A stretch of DNA of 11,914 nucleotides from DATAYF01 sp036272735 (GTDB taxonomy: Bacteria > Chloroflexota > Ktedonobacteria > Ktedonobacterales > Ktedonobacteraceae). Below the pieces are notes generated by a model. It saw nothing but the letters and a program-made list of their open reading frames with translations. It did not search any database and was not told the origin of the DNA. The translations under genes were made by a program, and so were the position numbers. The stretch lies in NCBI GenBank assembly GCA_036272735.1, contig DATAYF010000337.1, positions 1 through 11,914 on the forward strand, in the 5' to 3' direction. Every line of letters starts with the position of its first letter. Within the stretch, counting starts at the first letter, position 1. Shown here piece by piece: positions 1 to 5,381 of this stretch.

Positions 1-189
1 ATCAACCGAGAACAACAGTTGCCGATAGTTGCCCAGGCCGATGACGCGATAGTGGTCCGAGTTGAATTGGGTGTAGTTGGTAATGGAAAGGTACAGGGTA
101 TACGCGATGGGCCACAGGTTAATCACAACGATGGTCCCGAACATGGGGAGTAAGAAAAATAAGGTTGTCCAGCGTTTCGTTTTCAGCAT
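1..189 (-). CDS. MalF-like sugar ABC transporter permease, N-terminal part (cut by window edge)
   Basis: The first 63 codons of an inner-membrane permease for carbohydrate import run off the left edge of the window. The translation begins MLKTKRWTTLFFLLPMF, continues through a hydrophobic first membrane segment (about residues 8-33, with NLWPIAYTLYLS), and then shows SITNYTQF and VIGLGNYRQLL. This is the usual N-terminus of binding-protein-dependent sugar permeases of the MalF/UgpA type: TM1, then the S.T.Y and GL.NY segments. The ATG at 189 is preceded by a weak purine-rich GAGAG about 10 bases upstream. It lies 106 bases downstream of the binding-protein gene on the same strand, so it should be the next gene of a maltodextrin uptake operon, with a second permease expected beyond the window. 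Substrate is inferred from the neighbours. The family call is firm, but only a fragment is seen. Confidence 0.85.
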   Translation of the reverse strand, partial: MLKTKRWTTLFFLLPMFGTIVVINLWPIAYTLYLSITNYTQFNSDHYRVIGLGNYRQLLFSVD

Positions 190-216
190 CTGCGTTCTCT
201 CTATTAACGGCCCCTG

Positions 217-266
217 CAAGGGAAACGCCCGCAAGGGAGGCCTCCCTTGCGGGGATCGCCCCCTTG
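217..266 (-). promoter_or_regulatory. Nested intercistronic hairpin between malE-like and malF-like genes
   Basis: A perfect 26-base palindrome (228-253; 11 bp stem CCCGCAAGGGA with a GGCC loop) is nested inside a second 6 bp stem (CAAGGG at 217-222 with CCCTTG at 261-266). The minus-strand transcript can fold into a two-stem rod between the two coding regions. There is no T-tract after it, so it is unlikely to be a strong intrinsic terminator. In E. coli the malE-malF gap holds palindromic units that stabilise the upstream message. A similar role in keeping binding protein more abundant than permease is inferred here. Confidence 0.65.
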
Positions 267-295
267 TGGAAGTTGTTCGCGGTGGTCATACACCT

Positions 296-1561
296 TTACG
301 AGCTAATTTGTTGAATCCCCTTGGTGGCGGCACCTTGCGCGTCATTTAAAGCCTTTTGAGGCGTTTGGCTGCCATTCCAGACGGTGGTGAGCGCATCCTG
401 AACCGGCGTCCAGAGCGCGGTCATATAAGGGGTATTTGGCAGCGCGACTCCAAGTTTGGCCTGGGCGGCGTAACTGGCAACCGCTGGCAACGCCGTGATA
501 GCCGGATCGTTATTCGCCGCCAGGTTCGCTGGAATCTCGCTATCGGCCTGAGACATCGCCACCTGGTTGGTTTTGTTCGTATAGAACTTCATCAGGTCGG
601 CCACCAGGGGCGCATTTTTGGCGGTTTTCGCCATCCATAGTGACTTCACGCCGACGAATGGTTTGGCCGGTGTGCCGGTTGCGCTGATGGTGGGCAGAGT
701 GGCGAAACCAACAGGAATTTTGGCATTTTGCGCGTAGTCGGCGTAGGACCAGGGCCCATTAATGATCGCGGCCGCTTTCCCCTCGGTAAAGAGCGAAGAA
801 GCCACGTCATAGGTCATCTGTTTGGGCAGGTAGGGACGGAAGGAGGCGATGTACTGCATGGCAGAGAGCGCCTGTGGGGTGTTCAGATGCGCCTGACCAT
901 CAGGAGTGACGTACTGCGCGCCAAAGCCATAGAACCAGGGAGCATCGGTATAGGGATCGAGCGTGTTCCAGACCGCTCCGTAACTTTTGGGATGCGCCTG
1001 TTGGTAGCTCTTTTCGAACGCCAGCAGATCAGCACTGGTTTTGGGCAACTGACTGGCCGAGACCAACTTCTTGTTATACATCAAGGTGATGGCTTCGACT
1101 GTCTCTGGCACCCCGTAGATATGCCCATTGAAGCTCACCGCCTGCGCCGCCGCTGGACTATATGTCTGATTGATAAAGCTCTGGCTGAAGTATTGATCCA
1201 TCGGTTGCACGACACCGCTCAGCGCCAGCTTTCCAAGGTTGTCATCGGTGAAGGCGATAATGTCGGGGCCGTTGCCAGCTTTGACGGCGGTCGTCGATTT
1301 GCCAGCGATATCGTCCTGGTGAACCAGCACAATTTTTAGCTTGGGATGCATTTTCATGTACGCGTCAAAAATGTGCTGCTTGGCTTGCAGATAGGTGCCT
1401 TGCCAGCCGTGCCAGATGGTAATGGTTCCACTGTAATCAATCGTGGATGAACCGTTGCCGCCGCTACTGCCGGCGCTGCCGCCACAAGCCGCGAGCAACA
1501 TCACCGCGAGCAGGGCAATGAGGGGACAGCAGTAACGTAGACGAGCGAAAGGCGTCTTCAT
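296..1561 (-). CDS. Maltodextrin-type extracellular solute-binding lipoprotein (MalE-like)
   Basis: Sugar-binding protein of an ABC importer, 421 residues, anchored outside the membrane. The N-terminus is a lipoprotein signal peptide (MKTPFARLRY, hydrophobic stretch 13-25, lipobox LAAC with Cys26), followed by a Gly/Ser linker (27-40). The rest fits solute-binding family 1: ITIWHGW (47-53), GNGPDIIAFTDDNLGKLA (97-113), GHIYGVPETVEAITLMYNKKL (146-166), FTEGKAAAIINGPWSYADY (258-276) and an FVGVKSLWMAKTAKN segment (302-316). Length matches MalE-type proteins. A GAGG about 9-12 bases before the ATG serves as ribosome binding site. It lies between a GH13 gene (155-base gap upstream) and a MalF-like permease, which points to maltodextrins or similar alpha-glucans. 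That substrate is inferred; related proteins bind other sugars. Confidence 0.93.
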   Translation of the reverse strand: MKTPFARLRYCCPLIALLAVMLLAACGGSAGSSGGNGSSTIDYSGTITIWHGWQGTYLQAKQHIFDAYMKMHPKLKIVLVHQDDIAGKSTTAVKAGNGPDIIAFTDDNLGKLALSGVVQPMDQYFSQSFINQTYSPAAAQAVSFNGHIYGVPETVEAITLMYNKKLVSASQLPKTSADLLAFEKSYQQAHPKSYGAVWNTLDPYTDAPWFYGFGAQYVTPDGQAHLNTPQALSAMQYIASFRPYLPKQMTYDVASSLFTEGKAAAIINGPWSYADYAQNAKIPVGFATLPTISATGTPAKPFVGVKSLWMAKTAKNAPLVADLMKFYTNKTNQVAMSQADSEIPANLAANNDPAITALPAVASYAAQAKLGVALPNTPYMTALWTPVQDALTTVWNGSQTPQKALNDAQGAATKGIQQISS

Positions 1562-1716
1562 GTCTCTTTATCCTCGCTGATAAATACTACGGAGTTGCTG
1601 GAAGATGTTTCCTGATGATCTCCCTTGAACAAATTACAAACAGGACGTCTATGTATAGGGAAACTTCAATGTATTGCCCCAGGGTCTGCTAAATAAATCC
1701 ATCACCTCCTTCGTAC
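1562..1716 (-). other. Gap between GH13 gene and binding-protein gene
   Basis: This 155-base gap holds no gene I can support. An AAGGAGGTGAT block (complement at 1702-1712) sits only 5 bases past the GH13 stop but has no well-spaced start after it. A TATACA is present, but I find no good -35 box at the right distance. The downstream binding-protein gene is probably reached by read-through from the marR promoter. A separate promoter here cannot be excluded. Confidence 0.4.
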
Positions 1717-3654
1717 TTACTGCATCAAAAAGCTTGCTCCACTGAGCGGTGAAAGCGTTATCTCCACAGTATGAGAAGTTCTACTAACGGCCGGTTCATG
1801 CGCGGTTGCCAGCAAGCAATGTGCAGTCACGGGCAACATCGCCGTTGGCAACACAAACGTCTGCACAGTCTCACTCAGGTTAAACAGCACCAGTACGTCT
1901 CCTACCCCTGGCGCTGCTCCTTCTGTGTGCGTCCTGAGATACGCGTAGGTCTGTTGCTCTCCATCAAGGTGGACCGTGCGGCGTCTGCCAGAGGCCAGGA
2001 TTGGTGCGGCACGGCGCATGTGTGTGAGCGCCTGGTAAAAAGACAATAGGGCAATATCCCAGGCGTCGTGTTGCCAAGGCATAGGACGACGCGCCTCCGC
2101 GTCTCCGCCCTGCGCAGTATCGAGCCGTTGCGACATGCCCACCTCGGACCCATAATAGATGGTTGGGATGGCATCCAGGGTAAATTGACAGAGCACCGCC
2201 AGTTTGAGTCGTTCAACGTGATCGTCTGCGATAAAGAGAAAGCGATTCATATCGTGGTTATCGAGGAAACTGACGCGCCCGGGGCCAGGAGCCATATATT
2301 GTTCATGGGTGGTCAGGAATGCATCCAATCGTTGCACGTTCCACTTTCCAATGCCGAACGTGTAGCGCAAAGCAGCGGCAAGTGGGAAATCGAGCACACC
2401 ATCCAGCTTGCCACGATAGCGCACCAGCGCGTCTGGCGTATCGGTCACCTCTCCTACACAGAAGACATCAGGCGAAGCCGCACGCGTGGCCTGGCGGAAC
2501 GCGGTCCAGAAGTCCATGCCATGACCGATGGCGTGGTCCAGGCGGAAGCCATCGACGCCATATGCGGTCATCCAGTGGGTTGCGCTGTCGATAATGTGCT
2601 GGCGTACACCTGTGCTCTCCGTCCAGAGTGAGGGCAGGGAAGGCACGGTCTCTAAAAAGCAGCGATAGCGGTCAGGCCAGCGTTCGAACGTAAACCAGTC
2701 GAACGCTGGAGCCTGTTGATCGCGCTGCGCAGCCACAAAGGCGGGATGGTGCCAGGAGACATGGCAGGGCACAAAGTCGAGGATGATCCGCATGTCCTGA
2801 GCATGGGCCTGGTCGATCAATGCTTTAAGATCTTCGTTCGTCCCCAGGCGCGGATCGACGATATAGTAGTCGGTCGCGTCGTAACGATGATAGGATTCGG
2901 CCGCGTGGATGGGCGAGAGCCAGAGACACGTTACTCCCAGTTCCGCCAGGTAGGGGAGCGCACATATCACACCGTGCAAGGTGCCGCCGTGAAACGCCTG
3001 TGGATCGGGCTGTTCCGCTAAAGTTCCATCCGCCTCGCCGGAATGAAAACGATCAAGAAATATCTGGTAGATAACCGCGTGCTCGATCCAGGCGGGAAGT
3101 AGCGGCGCAGCATCTTCTACCGTGAAAGCGAACGTGGTAATGGTGCGCTCACCCGCAAAATGAAAACCAATTCCCTGACCATCCTGTGCCCACATATCTG
3201 GTTCCCTCTTGTCGACGCTGGCAGGATAGGCAAGCCATCCACCGATGCGATAGCGCACAACCGTCTGTGCCGACTGCGCTGGCAGCAATGCGCGCCAGCG
3301 TTTCAGGTAGCCAGCATGGGCATCCCAATCGATGCGGACGCGCTCCATCGCCACCGCTTGAGCAGCGCTATCAGGCTGGCTGCCATCGATAGTATAGAAA
3401 AGCATGGCACGATCTACTGGCAGGTCTTCACCGCTCGTGGCCCAGACCTCTACCGTTTGACCGGGGCGAGGAGCGAAGGGAACGATGGTATTATCGTGAC
3501 GCAACTGGCCGCGTTGGGCAGCGATGCGCGCGATAATCTCGGTGAATGGGAGGGTGCCCGGCGCGCTGGCAATATCGTGTGTTGGTGCCTGTGTTGGTGC
3601 CTGTGTTGGTGCCTGCGCAAGCGCGTTCGCGGCCTGTCCAAATACTTTTGACAC
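1717..3654 (-). CDS. GH13 alpha-amylase-family glycosidase, cytoplasmic (cyclomaltodextrinase/neopullulanase-like)
   Basis: Alpha-glucan hydrolase of 645 residues with no signal peptide, so it likely cuts maltodextrins after import. After a QAPT-repeat tail (14-26) comes a beta-rich N-terminal domain (about 55-180), then the (beta/alpha)8 catalytic domain (about 190-545), opened by YQIFLDRF, and a C-terminal beta domain. Conserved regions are region I DFVPCHVS (293-300), region II GFRLDHA (nucleophile Asp373), region III GEVTD (acid/base Glu402) and region IV FLDNHD (Asp468). All three catalytic acids are present. Region I has Cys297 where Asn is usual. The start is a GTG with AAGGG about 8 bases upstream, only 11 bases after the marR stop, so the two genes are probably cotranscribed. 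Exact specificity (cyclodextrin, pullulan or linear maltodextrin) cannot be read from sequence alone. Confidence 0.93.
   Translation of the reverse strand: MSKVFGQAANALAQAPTQAPTQAPTHDIASAPGTLPFTEIIARIAAQRGQLRHDNTIVPFAPRPGQTVEVWATSGEDLPVDRAMLFYTIDGSQPDSAAQAVAMERVRIDWDAHAGYLKRWRALLPAQSAQTVVRYRIGGWLAYPASVDKREPDMWAQDGQGIGFHFAGERTITTFAFTVEDAAPLLPAWIEHAVIYQIFLDRFHSGEADGTLAEQPDPQAFHGGTLHGVICALPYLAELGVTCLWLSPIHAAESYHRYDATDYYIVDPRLGTNEDLKALIDQAHAQDMRIILDFVPCHVSWHHPAFVAAQRDQQAPAFDWFTFERWPDRYRCFLETVPSLPSLWTESTGVRQHIIDSATHWMTAYGVDGFRLDHAIGHGMDFWTAFRQATRAASPDVFCVGEVTDTPDALVRYRGKLDGVLDFPLAAALRYTFGIGKWNVQRLDAFLTTHEQYMAPGPGRVSFLDNHDMNRFLFIADDHVERLKLAVLCQFTLDAIPTIYYGSEVGMSQRLDTAQGGDAEARRPMPWQHDAWDIALLSFYQALTHMRRAAPILASGRRRTVHLDGEQQTYAYLRTHTEGAAPGVGDVLVLFNLSETVQTFVLPTAMLPVTAHCLLATAHEPAVSRTSHTVEITLSPLSGASFLMQ
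3579..3614 (-). repeat. 12-base tandem repeat, three copies, encoding QAPT
   Basis: Three perfect adjacent copies of a 12-base unit (plus strand GTGTTGGTGCCT) lie in the 5' part of the GH13 gene. They encode an AQAPTQAPTQAPTHD tail. The unit length is a multiple of three, so copy-number change by slippage would keep the frame and only alter the length of a flexible N-terminus. Confidence 0.9.
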
Positions 3655-3665
3655 GCTGGTTTCCC

Positions 3666-4136
3666 TTATAATGCTTTGTTGACTTTGCTGGTTACTTCTT
3701 TCGTCGCACGTTCGATTTCGGTCCGTAGCGTACGGCGCAAACGTTGATGCATCTCAAGCAAATTTTCTATTTCATCTTGGCTCAACGCGTGAAAACGCTG
3801 CTGTATCGCCTCTTCGAGCGCGGCCTGGGCCTGATCGCGCCGTGCTACCCCGGCTGGCGTCAGCGTCACACGTTGGGAACGGCGGTCCTCGGGGTCCGCG
3901 GCCCGTTGTATGAGTCCCTCACCTTCCAGATAATCCATCAGGCGCGTCACGGTGCTTCTTTCACACATCAAGCGTTCGCTTAGATCGGTCAACCGCCGTC
4001 CATTCTCGACATCCAGCAGCAGCAGTGCATTATACTGGATGGTGCTCAGGTTGAACGGCCGCAGTACGAGGCGGTCGGCGTGATCGAGAAGCACGCTCAA
4101 TTCCTGAAAGATGTGGTACGTCTGATACTCGTTCAT
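3666..4136 (-). CDS. MarR-family transcriptional regulator
   Basis: Winged-helix DNA-binding regulator of 156 residues, acting as a dimer in this family. The HTH runs LTDLSERLMCERSTVTRLMDYL (about 49-70), then EGLIQR and the wing DPEDRRSQRVTLTPAG (81-96), the typical MarR signature. Long helices on both sides (about 5-25 and 100-145) would form the dimer interface. The frame stays open further upstream to 4382, but I start at ATG 4136. A good promoter (TTGACA at 4252, TATACT at 4228) lies inside the longer frame, and MarR homology begins near this Met. The ribosome binding site is weak (AGAAAGAAA). A lone Cys58 sits in the HTH; a redox role would be speculation. The gene is followed by the GH13 gene after 11 bases, so it probably regulates the maltodextrin operon and itself. 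The ligand is unknown. Confidence 0.9.
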   Translation of the reverse strand: MNEYQTYHIFQELSVLLDHADRLVLRPFNLSTIQYNALLLLDVENGRRLTDLSERLMCERSTVTRLMDYLEGEGLIQRAADPEDRRSQRVTLTPAGVARRDQAQAALEEAIQQRFHALSQDEIENLLEMHQRLRRTLRTEIERATKEVTSKVNKAL

Positions 4137-4178
4137 GCGCTGTTTCTTTCTACTTTTGACAAAGAAGGATGCATAAAT

Positions 4179-4223
4179 TTGTTGCTCGCGTAATTGTTGC
4201 AAGTAATACTGTTGCGTAAGAAA
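4179..4223. repeat. Three direct repeats at 15-base period in marR leader (candidate operators)
   Basis: (T/C)TGTTGC occurs at 4179-4185, 4194-4200 and 4209-4215, exactly 15 bases apart. The block covers the predicted transcription start and early leader of marR. Because 15 is a multiple of three the block would also read as an xQQxx repeat in the extended marR frame, so a coding origin is the alternative. The position favours regulator binding sites. Confidence 0.5.
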
Positions 4224-4252
4224 GTATATCCGAGACATGGATGCTTTGTCAA
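4223..4252 (-). promoter_or_regulatory. Sigma-70-type promoter for marR-GH13-malE operon
   Basis: On the minus strand a perfect TTGACA (4252-4247) is followed after 18 bases by TATACT (4228-4223, five of six matches to TATAAT). Transcription would start near 4216, leaving about 80 bases of leader before the marR ATG. This is the best promoter in the window and the main reason for choosing the shorter marR start. Confidence 0.75.
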
Positions 4253-4348
4253 GTGGGAGCAAGGGCTTCTTTTCTTTCCCATTCGATAGGAGAGCTGTTC
4301 CTATGTCAAGAAAGGAAAAAGAGGAAGAAAAATGCCCTGTTTTCAGTG

Positions 4349-4392
4349 TAGAATGGAGAGAAGAAGGTCTTTTCAAAGACAAGGAGATGCCA
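4349..4392 (+). promoter_or_regulatory. yciI-like control region: possible -10, 14-base palindrome, ribosome binding site
   Basis: A TAGAAT (4349-4354) could be a -10 box, but I see no convincing -35. Downstream is a perfect palindrome GTCTTTTCAAAGAC (4367-4380), six-base arms around TC, directly touching the strong ribosome binding site AAGGAG (4381-4386), which is 6 bases before the ATG. The palindrome is well placed for an operator of the divergent MarR protein. That link is inference. Confidence 0.45.
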
Positions 4393-4701
4393 ATGGCTCA
4401 ATCATCCACAACTTATTATGCAGTTCTCCGAGAACGGGGTGAGAACTGGGACGTCAGGCACCCCATGCGCCAGCAGAAGCAATGGGAGGAGCACGCCGCA
4501 TTCATGGATGCCCTGGCAGGCGATGGCTTCATCATCCTGGGTGGCCCACTTGGCACTGGGGAGAAAATCTTGCTCATCATTGCTGCTGATAGTGAGCAAG
4601 CCATCGAGACCCGACTCGCGAACGATCCATGGACGCCTCTAGGGTTGTTGCGTCTTGCAAAAGTCGAGCGCTGGGAAATCCTCCTGAACGCGCCCCAGTA
4701 G
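4393..4701 (+). CDS. YciI-like (YCII-related domain) protein
   Basis: Small cytoplasmic protein of 102 residues with one YCII-related alpha/beta domain (ferredoxin-like fold in this family). The N-terminal strand is YYAVLRERGENWD (8-20), then WEEHAAFMDALAGDGFIILGGPLG (31-54), a strand LLIIAADSEQAIE (60-72) and the typical NDPW motif (77-80), ending in VERWEILLN. His34 and Asp78 match the positions of the conserved His and Asp of the family. The function of most members is unknown; some are enzymes or domains of larger regulators. I chose the Met at 4393 because AAGGAG lies 6 bases upstream and family similarity starts at once. The frame is open further left, and an ATG at 4303 with AGGAG about 10 bases upstream would add 30 charged residues. 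It is divergent from marR and probably shares its regulation. Confidence 0.82.
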   Translation: MAQSSTTYYAVLRERGENWDVRHPMRQQKQWEEHAAFMDALAGDGFIILGGPLGTGEKILLIIAADSEQAIETRLANDPWTPLGLLRLAKVERWEILLNAPQ

Positions 4702-4712
4702 CGAACAGACAC

Positions 4713-4738
4713 AAAAAAGGGCACCTGTAAAGGTGCCC
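4713..4738 (-). terminator. Intrinsic terminator of the coiled-coil gene (coaBC side)
   Basis: The minus-strand RNA forms a perfect 8 bp stem (GGGCACCT with AGGTGCCC, four-base loop) followed directly by six U residues (A-run 4713-4718 on the plus strand). It lies about 80 bases after the stop of the minus-strand small protein gene. On the plus strand it sits 17 bases after the yciI-like stop but lacks a T-run there, so it would be a weaker terminator in that direction. Confidence 0.88.
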
Positions 4739-4815
4739 AAGGCTACATGATTATTGCTAGAGAAGCATGCTCGCAAAAGCGGCTCTCTCATGGTGTAACC
4801 AACTGACAGATGTAA

Positions 4816-5220
4816 TTAGAGCACGAAGCTATCGGCCAGTGGGCTACGTGAATTGTTGTCCCGCTTGTCACTATTCAGGTTCACCGTGGACTGTCCGCCC
4901 GTCTGGCGGCCGTTCCCATTCTGGCTGGTATAATTATTCGGTGAACTCTGCGGGGACAGCGATGGCTGCGAGGCCTGCAAGTTTTGCAGGCTTTGTAGCG
5001 CGGCCTGCGACTGCGCGCTCATGGGGATAGGGGCACCGGGCTCGGTGGCGAGCTGAATTGTTTTGCCATCAATAACGACCGCAATTCCTACGCCCCGGCG
5101 CACATCGGACAATTGGCGGCGCAGTTCTCGGTTCTCAGCCTCTAATGCATCCATCAATTTTTTTTGCTCAAGTAGCATCTGCGCGATGCCTTCAAAGCCT
5201 GCGCTAGCAGCACGATCCAT
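4816..5220 (-). CDS. Small unknown protein with coiled coil and Gln/Asn/Ser-rich tail
   Basis: I do not recognise this 134-residue protein. It has an amphipathic helix (FEGIAQMLLEQKKLMDALEAEN, about 8-29) running into ENRELRRQLSDVRRG, probably a short coiled coil. Then comes a small beta segment GIAVVIDGKTIQL (about 44-56) and a polar, probably disordered tail (about 65-134) rich in Gln, Ser and Asn. There is no signal peptide, membrane helix or catalytic motif. ATG 5220 is preferred because AGGAGGAG lies 6 bases upstream. A TTG at 5304 with AAGGAG 9 bases upstream would give a 162-residue form and remains possible. It lies downstream of coaBC on the same strand and ends in a clear terminator. 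A structural or adaptor role is possible, but I cannot support one. Confidence 0.7.
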   Translation of the reverse strand: MDRAASAGFEGIAQMLLEQKKLMDALEAENRELRRQLSDVRRGVGIAVVIDGKTIQLATEPGAPIPMSAQSQAALQSLQNLQASQPSLSPQSSPNNYTSQNGNGRQTGGQSTVNLNSDKRDNNSRSPLADSFVL

Positions 5221-5322
5221 GTTGGACTCCTCCTGCGTACTTCGTGGTGTACCCATTAATTCTAAAACAAAATCTCCCATCACAACGCCACAACCTCCCA
5301 ACAAGTTACCTTACTCCTTATC

Positions 5323-5371
5323 CGAAAACCTGAGCGCGTAGCGCCAGCCACACCAGTGGTGTTGGTTTTCG
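5323..5371 (-). ncRNA. Candidate structured RNA element (three-way junction) after coaBC
   Basis: A perfect 8 bp outer stem (CGAAAACC at 5323-5330 with GGTTTTCG at 5364-5371) encloses two small hairpins, GCGC-GTA-GCGC (5334-5344) and ACACC-AGT-GGTGT (5350-5362). All three helices are compatible, giving a compact three-way junction. It starts 10 bases after the coaBC stop and ends just before the leader and AAGGAG of the next gene. No T-run follows, so it is not a standard terminator. Function is unknown: a cis-regulatory leader, an RNA processing site or chance are all possible. Confidence 0.45.
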
Positions 5372-5381
5372 CAATAAGAGC

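Larger units (their letters stand above)
4156..4252. repeat. Inverted pair TTGACAAAG / CTTTGTCAA around marR promoter
   Basis: TTGACAAAG at 4156-4164 and its exact complement CTTTGTCAA at 4244-4252 bracket the marR promoter and the 15-base repeats. The 4244-4252 copy contains the -35 box. A GGATGC also occurs beside each arm, but in direct orientation (4167-4172 and 4239-4244). Such an arrangement could be two regulator sites or chance reuse of a -35-like motif. Confidence 0.4.

Noticed and set aside
821..840. GTAGGGACG word resembling the inverted-repeat arm
   Set aside because: It is only nine bases, lies inside malE-like coding sequence, and lacks the rest of the repeat.
728..1339. Long plus-strand open frame of 203 codons
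   Set aside because: It is antisense to the clear malE-like gene, has no domain or ribosome binding site, and arises from GC-rich codon use on the other strand.
1701..1712. Resemblance to the 3' end of 16S rRNA (ATCACCTCCTT on plus strand)
   Set aside because: Only about a dozen bases match and nothing around it resembles rRNA; it is better read as a Shine-Dalgarno-like block on the minus strand.
2068..2631. Plus-strand open frame of 187 codons
   Set aside because: It lies opposite the GH13 catalytic domain, whose motifs are unambiguous; no family features in this frame.
4137..4382. N-terminal extension of the MarR protein
   Set aside because: It contains the TTGACA/TATACT promoter, lacks a ribosome binding site, and reads as low-complexity sequence unlike MarR.
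4759..4788. Second hairpin (AGAGA.GC...GCTCTCT) between yciI-like and coiled-coil genes
   Set aside because: The stem has bulges and no T-run; the nearby perfect hairpin with six U residues explains termination.
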